DNA of 51,204 bases. It comes from Halococcus thailandensis JCM 13552 (GTDB taxonomy: Archaea > Halobacteriota > Halobacteria > Halobacteriales > Halococcaceae). The notes beneath the pieces were generated by a model that did no database searches, was not told the DNA's origin, and saw only the letters and a list, made by a program, of their open reading frames with translations. Positions 1 to 7,520 of this stretch are shown here, in pieces. Within the stretch, counting starts at the first letter, position 1. Every line of letters begins with the position of its first letter. Made by a program: the position numbers and the translations under genes. Location: assembly GCF_000336715.1 (NCBI RefSeq), contig NZ_AOMF01000150.1, positions 1-51,204 of the forward strand. Direction: 5' to 3'.

Positions 1-20
1 GAGATGTGTATAAGAGACAG
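1..20 (+). other. Nextera adaptor remnant at contig start
   Basis: Positions 2-20 read AGATGTGTATAAGAGACAG, the 19-bp Tn5 mosaic end used in Nextera libraries. The preceding G fits the read-2 adaptor. This is not genomic sequence; biology starts at about position 21. Confidence 0.97.
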
Positions 21-22
21 AA

Positions 23-571
23 CCCACAGCGAACGACGAGCCCGTAGCGAGCCGCGAACCCACAGCGAACGACGAGTCCACGTCGGTCGAACCGCTCGGA
101 GCTGCCGACATCGGATCGGAGACGAGTCACTCGTCCGAGATAATCGAGTCGGTAACGTCGTCCGAAGCCGACGACGATCGGGCTGTCGAGGACGAGTCAA
201 CGGAGTCGGTCGCCATCGATCGCATCGGCCACGACCGCAAGCCACAGCGTCCGACGCGTGCGCCCGGCGAGTGGCCGACCGACCCCGACGAGGGTGGAGC
301 GACGGCCGACGATACCGACGACGCCGGCTCGCTCGCCGACGGTGGTGCGGCCGTCGCCAGCTGGCCCGAGACGGACGGGCCCGAGGCGGTTGCCGACGAC
401 GAAGCCGAAACGACGACCCGTGGAAAGCGCCAGAGCCGCCGACCGGGCGATACGCTTTCGTGTGGTTCGTGTCGATTCACCAGACTCGTCGCCGATTCGC
501 CGCTACGAGCGGGCGACATCTGTCCCGACTGCGGCAGCGGCTATCTGGCGTGGGAGACGCGAAAGGGGTAA
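23..571 (+). CDS. Zinc-ribbon protein with acidic low-complexity region, 5' truncated
   Basis: The reading frame is open from the adaptor junction and stops at TAA 569-571, leaving about 182 C-terminal residues. Most of it is acidic, Ala/Asp/Glu/Thr-rich low-complexity sequence, beginning with hexapeptide repeats (PTANDE, PVASRE, PTANDE). The last ~45 residues form a zinc ribbon with two CxxC pairs (CGSC and CPDC). This layout resembles a haloarchaeal family I recall as DUF7093, but that name is uncertain and the function is unknown. There is no start codon because the gene runs off the contig, and an in-frame stop lies in the adaptor. The longer overlapping frames here are shadows created by high GC. 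Confidence 0.7.
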   Translation, partial: PTANDEPVASREPTANDESTSVEPLGAADIGSETSHSSEIIESVTSSEADDDRAVEDESTESVAIDRIGHDRKPQRPTRAPGEWPTDPDEGGATADDTDDAGSLADGGAAVASWPETDGPEAVADDEAETTTRGKRQSRRPGDTLSCGSCRFTRLVADSPLRAGDICPDCGSGYLAWETRKG

Positions 572-580
572 ATTCACCCC
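565..580 (+). promoter_or_regulatory. Inverted repeat over the TATA region of the next gene
   Basis: GGGGT-AAATTC-ACCCC is a 5-bp perfect inverted repeat with a 6-nt centre. It overlaps the stop codon of the zinc-ribbon gene and contains the AT-rich TAAATT about 25 nt before the ATG at 598, where a TATA box is expected. It could be a small hairpin or an operator; function is inferred only. Confidence 0.4.
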
Positions 581-597
581 TCGCAAAGCTGGCGTCC

Positions 598-990
598 ATG
601 CGTGAGTACAAGATGCGCCGCGGCGAGCACCTGGAGGAGCGAATTCCCGACATGGAAACGACCGTCGAGGAGTATTTCGGCCCGCCGACAGCGACCGAGG
701 AGTACCAGGGGAGTGATCTCTACGTCGTCGAAGAGCCCGAGAACGCGGTCTTCGAGCGTATCGTCGCCGGCACGGTCGAGTACGGCTCGAAGAAGGACAC
801 ACTCGCCGTCCATTTCGAGGAACGATCCGCCGAGGAGGTCATCGCCGAGGGCAACGCCGACGCCGCCGCGGACGCGGTGGACGCGAAAAACGACTTCCTG
901 CTCGAAGCGACCGGGCGGGACGCGAAAAGTCGCCGCGAATCGATGAAACGCACCGTCGAGGACGACGCGGAAACGCCCGACAACGTCTGA
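598..990 (+). CDS. DUF5611-like haloarchaeal protein
   Basis: A 130-residue acidic soluble protein of unknown function. It begins MREYKMRRGEHLEERIPDM and contains the segments EEYFGP, DLYVVEEPEN and AVHFEERSAEEVI; the overall pattern matches a conserved haloarchaeal family I recall as DUF5611. There is no signal peptide or membrane segment. The ATG at 598 is chosen because the homology begins there and TAAATT sits about 25 nt upstream; longer frames that include upstream sequence belong to the preceding gene's region. It is 26 nt downstream of the zinc-ribbon gene in the same direction. Confidence 0.8.
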   Translation: MREYKMRRGEHLEERIPDMETTVEEYFGPPTATEEYQGSDLYVVEEPENAVFERIVAGTVEYGSKKDTLAVHFEERSAEEVIAEGNADAAADAVDAKNDFLLEATGRDAKSRRESMKRTVEDDAETPDNV

Positions 991-1050
991 GGCCGTCTCG
1001 AAGGGATTGCGTTCGTACAGCGTTATTACTGTGGGCAACGAGTGGTATCC

Positions 1051-2076
1051 ATGCTGACGACGCCGATGCGACGAACGGTCGTCGCTTCATTGATCGTGTT
1101 ACTCGTGCTCTCCGCCGGCTGTTCACAGCTCACTGACGATCCAAACGCACAGGAAACGACCAGTACGGTGCTGGAAGGGACGGCGACGCCCGATTCGTCC
1201 GGTGTGACCACGACGGAGACCGCGACTGCTACAGCTAGTCCGACGACTGTTGCAACTGAGACGGCGACGAAAACACCGACGCCAACGGAGGCATCAACAC
1301 CAACGCAGACCAAGACGGCCACTCAGACGACGACATTGACCGACACGCCCACTGCGACCCCGACGCAGACGGATCGGTCGAGACCTGACGACATGTACAA
1401 TCTGACGATCGTCGCAGCCAACGGTGGCGAGTCACATTATCGGGTGTACGTCGATCAGGTCAGAATGGAACTCGGTCCCGAAGCCGACAGGGAGAACGCC
1501 AAATACCCCGATGCCATATACAACGACGATCCGTACTACATTCAAGGCTACGTCGGTGATGGTGGAGTCGATAGCTACCACACGGGGAGATACAGTGGAT
1601 ACTCCCCCGACGAAATCCCGCATTATTCCTTCAGGAACAACGGGAACGCGACGTTGCAGGTCTACGTTAACGGCAACCAAACACGGACCGTTGCTCCCGG
1701 CGAGGGGGTCGAAGAGGATTTCGGCCCGTCGGCACCGCCAAAGGGTAACAACACGATTACCGTCGAAGCCGCCGACGATGGTGCATCGAACTATGGACTT
1801 TGGTCGAAGAACGAGTCGTACAATCCCATTTACGTGGAGTACGGGGCTAACCCGTATCAAACGGCGAAACACCCGGATTTCTCGAATAGATATCCAGACG
1901 ACGAAATCCCCAGTGCCGCTGGATTCGTCGCCGACGGCGGTGCCGATTCGTACTCGTCCGACCACAGGCTCACAAAGGTGACGAACAACGGAACAGCGAC
2001 GTTGAAGATCTACCAGAACGACGAGTTGTGGGCGACCCTCCAGCCGGGTGAGGTGGTGTCCAAAGGAGACCAGTAG
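1051..2076 (+). CDS. Secreted lipoprotein with Thr-rich stalk and two repeat domains
   Basis: 341 residues from the ATG at 1051 (a GTG at 1042 is also in frame; TATA-like GTTATTAC lies at 1022-1029). The N-terminus has a hydrophobic segment ending in a lipobox (VLSAGC), so the Cys should be lipidated and the protein held on the outer face of the membrane. Residues ~30-110 form a Thr/Pro/Ala-rich linker, typical of O-glycosylated haloarchaeal stalks. Two similar C-terminal units follow, each with a TI-V-AA-G segment, a PDEIP or PDDEIP motif and an N-G-ATL strand, suggesting duplicated beta domains. No enzyme motif is visible. Codon use is less GC-rich than in neighbouring genes. Confidence 0.75.
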   Translation: MLTTPMRRTVVASLIVLLVLSAGCSQLTDDPNAQETTSTVLEGTATPDSSGVTTTETATATASPTTVATETATKTPTPTEASTPTQTKTATQTTTLTDTPTATPTQTDRSRPDDMYNLTIVAANGGESHYRVYVDQVRMELGPEADRENAKYPDAIYNDDPYYIQGYVGDGGVDSYHTGRYSGYSPDEIPHYSFRNNGNATLQVYVNGNQTRTVAPGEGVEEDFGPSAPPKGNNTITVEAADDGASNYGLWSKNESYNPIYVEYGANPYQTAKHPDFSNRYPDDEIPSAAGFVADGGADSYSSDHRLTKVTNNGTATLKIYQNDELWATLQPGEVVSKGDQ

Positions 2077-2163
2077 GTCGAATCGACCGATCGGTGCACC
2101 GGTTGCTGCGCGATTCGTGCTATCGAAAAGACGATTCGTTTCGATCCGACGGCGAAAGTCGGC

Positions 2164-2529
2164 CTATTCACCGAGTTTCGTCCGGCTGATGCCGACCGAG
2201 GCGGGCGTGATGATGAGCTGATCGTCGGCTTTCTGGACGATGTCGCCCCCGACCTCGCGGGTGATCTCCTGGAGGTCCTGCGTGATGCGCTCCATCGTAC
2301 GGTCGGTCGCGGTGTGGCGAGTGATATCCGCGATCACGATATCGCCGTCGTAGATGGCGTTTTTGATGTCGATGACGTCGCGCTGACCCTCGATGTGCGC
2401 GATATGTATCTTCGTCGAAGCCTCCTCGACGCCACCCTCGATGTCGTCGATATCGAGGGGAACGTACTCGCCGCCAGCCTGGCGCTGCCGGGTACCGCCA
2501 CCCCCGAGAATGTCGTCCATCAGTCCCAT
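2164..2529 (-). CDS. sepF: Cell division protein SepF
   Basis: 121 residues. SepF anchors FtsZ rings to the membrane and is essential for division in haloarchaea. The N-terminus MGLMDDILGGGG is the short amphipathic membrane-targeting segment, followed by a linker (YVPLDIDDIE) and the compact C-terminal SepF/DUF552 fold with KNAIYDGDIVIADI and VGGDIVQKADDQLIITP. Length is normal for archaeal SepF. A TATA box at 2551-2559 lies about 27 nt before the start, supporting a leaderless transcript. The gene is divergent from rimI and convergent with the lipoprotein gene. Confidence 0.93.
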   Translation of the reverse strand: MGLMDDILGGGGTRQRQAGGEYVPLDIDDIEGGVEEASTKIHIAHIEGQRDVIDIKNAIYDGDIVIADITRHTATDRTMERITQDLQEITREVGGDIVQKADDQLIITPASVGISRTKLGE

Positions 2530-2550
2530 GCCCCCACGCGGATCGGATTC

Positions 2551-2559
2551 GGTATATCT
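2551..2559 (-). promoter_or_regulatory. TATA box of sepF
   Basis: On the minus strand this reads AGATATACC, centred about 26 nt upstream of the sepF ATG. That is the expected spacing for a leaderless haloarchaeal promoter. Confidence 0.6.
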
Positions 2560-2593
2560 CTTACGACCCCTCGAAACCGGCCGGAGTGTTCTT

Positions 2594-3091
2594 ATGACAC
2601 GTCACCGTACCGATCGTGTGACGACCGTCGAGCCCACCCGGACCCGCGAGGCCGTCCGTGCCGACCTGCTCGCGGTGTTTCGCATCGAGAAGGCCTCGTT
2701 CGCCCAGCCGTGGCCCTACCGTGCGTTCGAGCGCTTTCTCGGAATTCCGGGCTTTCTCGTCGCCGACGTCGACGACGGCGGCGAGACGGGCGCGATCGCC
2801 GGCTACGTCGTCGCCGATAGCGAGCGCCAGCGCGGCGGGCCTGTCGGCCACGTCAAGGACATCGCGGTCGATCCCAGCTATCGCGGGCGAGGGATCGGCG
2901 CGACGCTGCTCGAACGCGCCCTCGACGCGATGTACCGCCAGCAGGTCGGACGGGTGAAGCTCGAAGTCCGCGAGAGCAACGAGCCCGCACTCGCGCTCTA
3001 CCGACAGTACGGCTTCGTCCACCGCAGCACCGCGACGGGCTACTACGCCGACGGCGAGGACGCGCTCGTACTCGTCCGCGAGTTCGACTGA
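2594..3091 (+). CDS. rimI: Ribosomal protein S18-alanine N-acetyltransferase RimI-like (GNAT)
   Basis: 165-residue GNAT-fold acetyltransferase, probably acetylating protein N-termini with acetyl-CoA. The acetyl-CoA pyrophosphate loop is RGRGIGATLLERAL, preceded by the strand HVKDIAVDPSYR. The C-terminal LEVRESNEPALALYRQYGF motif is characteristic of RimI and archaeal Ard1/NatA-type enzymes. The ATG at 2594 is taken as start; an in-frame GTG lies 24 nt downstream and a longer upstream frame would overlap sepF. Substrate is inferred from the family. Confidence 0.88.
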   Translation: MTRHRTDRVTTVEPTRTREAVRADLLAVFRIEKASFAQPWPYRAFERFLGIPGFLVADVDDGGETGAIAGYVVADSERQRGGPVGHVKDIAVDPSYRGRGIGATLLERALDAMYRQQVGRVKLEVRESNEPALALYRQYGFVHRSTATGYYADGEDALVLVREFD

Positions 3092-3094
3092 CTC

Positions 3095-3189
3095 TACTGT
3101 CGGAGGGACGTATTCCATCAGCCGCCTTCACAAACGTCGGGACGGAAGCGAGTCGATCTGTGCGATGATCGTGTATCCCTCCGACAGTA
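3095..3189. repeat. 95-bp unit bounded by 14-bp perfect inverted repeats
   Basis: TACTGTCGGAGGGA at 3095-3108 is exactly complementary to TCCCTCCGACAGTA at 3176-3189. The unit fills nearly the whole gap between the convergent stop codons of rimI (3091) and the subtilisin gene (3190). It could be a long-loop bidirectional terminator or a MITE-like remnant. No target duplication is visible. Confidence 0.65.
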
Positions 3190-4239
3190 TCACTCCCCGT
3201 TCACCGTTGCCGCGTAGTCGGCCAATCCCGCTCCGTCGCGCGGCTGATTCGGGATGTCTCGCGCTGCGGCCTCGAACTCGCGCATGATCGGTTCCGGCGT
3301 CGCTTCCGGATCGACGGTCAGATATTTTGCGACCATGCCGGCGACTTCCGGGGCCGAAAACGACGTTCCCGAGGCCTTGATCCACGGCCCGTCAAGCTCC
3401 GTGCCCATCGCCGTGCCGGACGCCTGCGCGAGGCGGTTGTCCTTGCCGATGGCCGCGACGTCGGGGTTGTCGCGGTCGGGGTTGTACGAGGAGAACTCCG
3501 CGATCGCCCCGTCTTCGGTGCAGGCCGCGATCGAGAAGGCACGCTCGGCGGTCGCCGGACTGCCCGATTTCTCCCCGGAGTTGCCGGCCGACACGACGTC
3601 CCTGATGCCCTTCTCGACGAGTTCGTCGTGCGTTCGGTTGATGGCGTGCGAGGTCTCGCTCGATCCCCACGACATGTTGACGACGTCGTACTCCTCGACG
3701 TTGGTGTGAAGCCACTCGTAGGCGCGCATGATGACGTTGTTTCTCGTCTGGCCCTCCTCACCGAAGATCCGTAGCGCGACGAGCGATGCGTGGGGGGCAA
3801 GACGGGTAATCTGCCCCAGCACGGCCGTCCCGTGTCCGACCGCATCACCCTCGCCCGATCCCGTGACGTCGACCTGTTCGATGCTGTTGCCCTCGAAGAC
3901 CGGATGCTCGGGATCGATCCCCGAATCCATGGCCACGACCGTCAACCCCTCGCCGGTGGCGTCATCGTCGGGCACGTCGTGGAGGTCGCGCACGTCCTCG
4001 ATCGTCGCCACTGCTGCGGGATCCTCGCTGACGGCGGCGGGTTCGAGATGCGGCTCGACGGTCATGTTCGGTTCGAGATCGAGCACGCGGTCGTCGTCGG
4101 CGATCGTCGGTTCGTGATCGGCCTCGCACTCGATGTAGGCCGCCCCGCTCGTCCCGAAATCGTACGTCTCGACGACGTTGCACTCCATCTCGCGGAGGAA
4201 CTCGGCCGCCTCACGCGTGAAGACGATGCGATCGTTCAT
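3190..4239 (-). CDS. Subtilisin-like serine protease (S8), probably cytosolic
   Basis: 349 residues. The catalytic triad is visible: Asp105 in MDSGID, His136 in GHGTAV and Ser293 in GTSFSAP, with the oxyanion Asn220 in SAGNSG. The first ~95 residues look like a short propeptide or inhibitor-like region rather than a Sec or Tat signal, so the enzyme is probably intracellular. It is shorter than secreted halolysins and lacks their C-terminal extension. A TTAAGG TATA-like element lies about 30 nt before the ATG, with a CGTAC-G-GTACG palindrome between it and the start. Substrates are unknown. Confidence 0.88.
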   Translation of the reverse strand: MNDRIVFTREAAEFLREMECNVVETYDFGTSGAAYIECEADHEPTIADDDRVLDLEPNMTVEPHLEPAAVSEDPAAVATIEDVRDLHDVPDDDATGEGLTVVAMDSGIDPEHPVFEGNSIEQVDVTGSGEGDAVGHGTAVLGQITRLAPHASLVALRIFGEEGQTRNNVIMRAYEWLHTNVEEYDVVNMSWGSSETSHAINRTHDELVEKGIRDVVSAGNSGEKSGSPATAERAFSIAACTEDGAIAEFSSYNPDRDNPDVAAIGKDNRLAQASGTAMGTELDGPWIKASGTSFSAPEVAGMVAKYLTVDPEATPEPIMREFEAAARDIPNQPRDGAGLADYAATVNGE

Positions 4240-4251
4240 GCTACCACACCA

Positions 4252-4262
4252 CGTACGGTACG
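4252..4262. promoter_or_regulatory. Palindrome in the subtilisin promoter
   Basis: CGTACGGTACG is a perfect 11-bp odd palindrome, 13-23 nt upstream of the protease start, between the TATA-like element and the ATG. That is where a repressor would block transcription. The role is inferred from position only. Confidence 0.35.
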
Positions 4263-4337
4263 CTGATCCTTAACAATTCAACCCGAATCGGGCGAAAAAT
4301 CGCCCGCGTCGACGCGCAGACTGTGACTCCGGCTGAC

Positions 4338-5525
4338 TTACTTCTCGACGATGCGCTCGTCGACCGCCTCCCCGAAGTGTCTGGCCGTCGATTCGTAGTA
4401 GACGCGCACCTCGTCACCGGGTTCCAGCTCCGTCACCGCACGCGGGCCCTCGCGGGTGGCGACCTTGATCGTCTCCGCGTTCTGGAGCAGCGTCTCGATC
4501 CGGTCACCCGTGGGCTCGCCGCCCTCCGCGTCGTCGATGTCGCTGCCGACGACGGCTTCGATGCGGAACATCGGCCGGCGCTCGATCTTCGCCCGCCCGA
4601 CGAGCGCCTCGCGCGCGTGGCCCTCGGTGTCGACGATCTGGATCTCGTCGCCGCTGCCGAGCTCCGAGAGGTACTTCGTCCCGCCGCCGGGCGTGCGCGC
4701 GTAGGCGTGGACGGCCCCGGCGTTCACCCGGAACGGCCGTGAGGCCACGTAGGGCGACTCGGCGGTCTCGGCGTGGACGAAGAACAGGCCCCGACTCATC
4801 GAGCCGACGAGCATCCCCTCGTCGCCCTCCATCAGCGATCCCGTATCGACGCAGACCCGATCGGCCGAGCCGACCTGCTCGACGGCAGTGATCTCGGCCC
4901 ACTGGAGATCGAGCGTCTCGCGCTCGGCCGCGTCGCGGATCTCGACGGTCTCGCGGATCTCGTCGGGATCGTCGCTGTCGAGCAACACACCGTCGGCACC
5001 CGTCTCGAGCGTCTCGAAGGCGGTCTTGGCCTCGGCCGCGCTCTCGACGCCCGCGACGAGTTCGGTCTCGTCACCGATGCGCGCGATGAGGTTCTCCAGA
5101 GGAATGATCGTCCAGTCCTCGCCGACGACGATCGTGTGCTCGGCCGCGTCGGCGGCCTGTTCGGCGAACGCTTCGTAATCGTCGTCGAGAATGTGGACGT
5201 AGGCCCCGTCAGCTTCGTCACGGCGCAGCGTCGAGAGATCGGCCGATCCCGAGAGATCGGGCGGGAGGTCGACCGAGCCGTCGCCCTCGCTGTCCTTGCC
5301 GACGACGGTCGCGTCCGGTGCGTCGCCGGTGTCGATGACGTCGACGCCGTTGCCGTCGCCGAAGGCCGCGACCGAGACCGCGCCGAGCTCGCGCACGCGC
5401 GAGACGTCGCTCTCGTCACAGAGCACCCAGTCGACGCCGGCCTCGAGACCGGCGGTGATGCGCCGCTTGCGACTCTCCCAATCGCCAACCGAGCCGTCCG
5501 CTTTGAGCCAGACCGTCCGTGTCAT
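4338..5525 (-). CDS. aroB': 3-dehydroquinate synthase II (archaeal shikimate pathway)
   Basis: 395 residues from MTRTVWLKADG. It oxidatively deaminates and cyclises 2-amino-3,7-dideoxy-D-threo-hept-6-ulosonate to 3-dehydroquinate, replacing the bacterial DAHP/AroB route in archaea. Family features include the N-terminal VWLKADG, the mid-region EDWTIIPLENLIA, VCVDTGSLMEGDEGMLVGS and the C-terminal NAGAVHAYARTPGGGT. The ATG at 5525 is preferred over an upstream in-frame start that adds 19 non-conserved residues. The enzyme for the preceding step is encoded upstream at 5890-6684 on the same strand, separated by a 364-bp gap that gives this gene its own promoter region. Confidence 0.93.
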   Translation of the reverse strand: MTRTVWLKADGSVGDWESRKRRITAGLEAGVDWVLCDESDVSRVRELGAVSVAAFGDGNGVDVIDTGDAPDATVVGKDSEGDGSVDLPPDLSGSADLSTLRRDEADGAYVHILDDDYEAFAEQAADAAEHTIVVGEDWTIIPLENLIARIGDETELVAGVESAAEAKTAFETLETGADGVLLDSDDPDEIRETVEIRDAAERETLDLQWAEITAVEQVGSADRVCVDTGSLMEGDEGMLVGSMSRGLFFVHAETAESPYVASRPFRVNAGAVHAYARTPGGGTKYLSELGSGDEIQIVDTEGHAREALVGRAKIERRPMFRIEAVVGSDIDDAEGGEPTGDRIETLLQNAETIKVATREGPRAVTELEPGDEVRVYYESTARHFGEAVDERIVEK

Positions 5526-5728
5526 GTCGTGGCGGTCGAAGCGGGCAGGCTTGAACGTGGCGAAAGCGGTCGCTGTGAGCAAAAATCACGTTCGTTGCGC
5601 AGCATCGCCGCTCCACGCAAGCAGTGTCACGAAACGGGGCCAACGGGGGACGACGGCGGACCAATACTGAACGATGCGGGTGATGCCACGCAACGGCCGC
5701 TCGTCATCCCGACGTGGGCGGAGCAGTG

Positions 5729-5809
5729 ATCGGCTCCACGTTAACTAAACGTTTCGTTAGGACATAAACCTTCTGCTGGCATAATATGGGTTCGACGTGA
5801 GGAGCCGAT
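5729..5809. repeat. Inverted-repeat-bounded segment with an 18-bp near-palindrome
   Basis: In the 364-bp gap between aroB' and the ADH synthase gene, ATCGGCTCC (5729-5737) is complementary to GGAGCCGAT (5801-5809); ACGT follows inside each arm with a 2-nt offset. At its left edge, 5742-5759 reads TAACTAAACGTTTCGTTA, palindromic except for one pair, which looks like a dimeric-repressor operator. No regulator gene is adjacent. The rest of the gap (5526-5728 and 5810-5889) shows only an ATTCCTAAGGAAT palindrome at 5845-5857 and no convincing ORF. Confidence 0.5.
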
Positions 5810-5889
5810 AGGTTACCCTGAAGTATGACGTTCTTTTCTTTTATATTCCTAAGGAATGAAATCGGTTCGGAAGAAAACTCGCTCCGTCG

Positions 5890-6684
5890 CTACGCCTCGA
5901 CAGCCAATCCGGCGCGATCGAGCGCTTCCTCGGTCGGGAGATCGTCGTGGACGACGCCGGAGACCGCGCGCGCCATCGCCTCGGGGTCGTCGTGCTGGAA
6001 GACGGTCCGCCCCATCGAGACGCCGGCCGCGCCGGCGTCCATCGCGCCGCGGACGGCTTCGAGTGAAGCGCGATCGCCGGCCGGGTCGCCGCCGGCGATG
6101 AGCACCGGCAGGCGGGTCGCACCGGTCACTCGCTCGAAGCTCTCGGCATCGCCCGAGTAGCCCGTCTTGATGAGATCGGCACCGAGCTCCTCGCCGAGTC
6201 TGGCGGCGTGAGCGAGACGTTCGGGATCGGCCTCGTCGACGCCCGGCCCGCGTGCGTAAGTCATCGCGAGCACGGGAACGCCGAACTCGGCGGCGCGTTC
6301 GGTGACGTCCGCGAGATCCTCGATCTGGTTCGGCTCGGTCTCGCTGCCGACGTTGAGATGGAGCGAGACGGCATCCGCGCCCGCCCGGATCGCGCTTTCG
6401 ACGGTGCCCGTGCGCCGTTTGTCGTTCGTGTCCGGGCCGTCGGCCGTCGAGCCGTTGAGGTGGACGATGTAGCCCGCGCCGTTGCTGTTGGGATGGACCC
6501 GCGGCGCGATGCCCTTCTGTGTGAGTATCGAATCCGCACCGCCGCGTGTCACCGCGTCGATCGTCGTTTCGATGTCCGCGAGCCCCGCGACCGCGCCGAG
6601 TGTGAGCCCGTGATCCATCGGTACCACGAGGTAGCGGCCGTCGGTTCCGATGCGATCGAGTCGTGCGTGCGTACCGGCGTGCAT
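5890..6684 (-). CDS. aroA': 2-amino-3,7-dideoxy-D-threo-hept-6-ulosonate synthase
   Basis: 264 residues from MHAGTHARLDRIGTDGR. This class I aldolase-type TIM barrel makes the seven-carbon precursor of the archaeal shikimate pathway from an aspartate semialdehyde-derived and a sugar-phosphate-derived substrate. Visible features are VVPMDHGLTLG near the N-terminus, SLHLNVGSETE, the likely Schiff-base Lys in DLIKTGYSG and the phosphate-binding GVSMGRTVFQ. The ATG at 6684 is preferred to a GTG at 6702, which would leave only 5 nt to trpA. It lies 23 nt downstream of trpA in the same direction and so is probably cotranscribed, supplying chorismate for tryptophan. Confidence 0.92.
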   Translation of the reverse strand: MHAGTHARLDRIGTDGRYLVVPMDHGLTLGAVAGLADIETTIDAVTRGGADSILTQKGIAPRVHPNSNGAGYIVHLNGSTADGPDTNDKRRTGTVESAIRAGADAVSLHLNVGSETEPNQIEDLADVTERAAEFGVPVLAMTYARGPGVDEADPERLAHAARLGEELGADLIKTGYSGDAESFERVTGATRLPVLIAGGDPAGDRASLEAVRGAMDAGAAGVSMGRTVFQHDDPEAMARAVSGVVHDDLPTEEALDRAGLAVEA

Positions 6685-6707
6685 ACTGACAGTCGGTGCC
6701 ACGGTGG

Positions 6708-7520
6708 TTATGTTCGTTCCGGTCGCGGTGCGACCCCCGCCACCGCGCCCTCCTTCAGTTCGCGCGCCGTCGCCTCCAGCTCGTCGGCGGCGTCCGTTCC
6801 TCTCTCGGCGATGATATCGACGAAGACGCTGCCGGCGACGACGCCCTCCGCGCCGGCGGCGACGATCTCGCGGGCGTGTTCGCCGTTCGAGACGCCGAAG
6901 CCGACGGCACGCGGGACATCCGCTTCCGCAAGTCGCGCGAGCGAGTCGTGGGTCTGATCGCTCACGTCCGCGCGCGCACCGGTCGTCCCGAGGCGAGCCT
7001 GGACGTAGACGAACCCCGAAACACGCTCCAGCACGCGGTCGAGTCGGTCGCCGCGCGTCGTCGGCGCGACGATGAAGACCAGATCGAGCCCGTGTGCGTC
7101 ACAGGCGGCTTTCAGCGCGTCGCTTTCCTCGACGGGGAGGTCGGGCACGATGAGCCCAGAGAGGCCCGCCTCGGCGGCAGCCTCGACGAACGGCTCGACA
7201 CCTCTCTCCTGTCCGTACTGGTAGATGAGGTTGAAGTAGGTCATGCAGACGAGGGGAACGTCCACGTCGAGGCCCCTCACGAGATCGAGGAACCGGTCGG
7301 GCGTCATGCCGGCGTCGAGCGCGCGCTGGATCGCGTTCTGGATCGTCGGTCCGTCGGCGATCGGTTCCGAGAACGGGAGGCCGAGTTCGACGACGTCGGC
7401 ACCGCCAGCGGCGAGCGCGCGCACCTGTGCGGCGGTCGCATCGGGGGTCGGATCGCCGGCGGTGATGTAGGGGACGAGCGCCGCGTCGGTGTCCTCGAAG
7501 GCCGCACGAATCGAACTCAC
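6708..7520 (-). CDS. trpA: Tryptophan synthase alpha chain
   Basis: 270 residues, normal for TrpA. It cleaves indole-3-glycerol phosphate to indole and glyceraldehyde 3-phosphate; indole is channelled to TrpB. The catalytic Glu is in [11 protein letters not shown], the catalytic Asp in [11 protein letters not shown], and loop 6 is RLGTTGAR. The phosphate site is [10 protein letters not shown] with VAGSVFVD. Its start overlaps the trpB stop by 4 nt (ATGA), implying translational coupling in a trpC-trpB-trpA operon. Confidence 0.96.
   Translation of the reverse strand: MSSIRAAFEDTDAALVPYITAGDPTPDATAAQVRALAAGGADVVELGLPFSEPIADGPTIQNAIQRALDAGMTPDRFLDLVRGLDVDVPLVCMTYFNLIYQYGQERGVEPFVEAAAEAGLSGLIVPDLPVEESDALKAACDAHGLDLVFIVAPTTRGDRLDRVLERVSGFVYVQARLGTTGARADVSDQTHDSLARLAEADVPRAVGFGVSNGEHAREIVAAGAEGVVAGSVFVDIIAERGTDAADELEATARELKEGAVAGVAPRPERT

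Noticed and set aside
4773-5729. Plus-strand open frame over aroB'
   Set aside because: Composition is that of an antisense shadow (long Arg/Asp/Val runs) and aroB' on the minus strand matches a known family.
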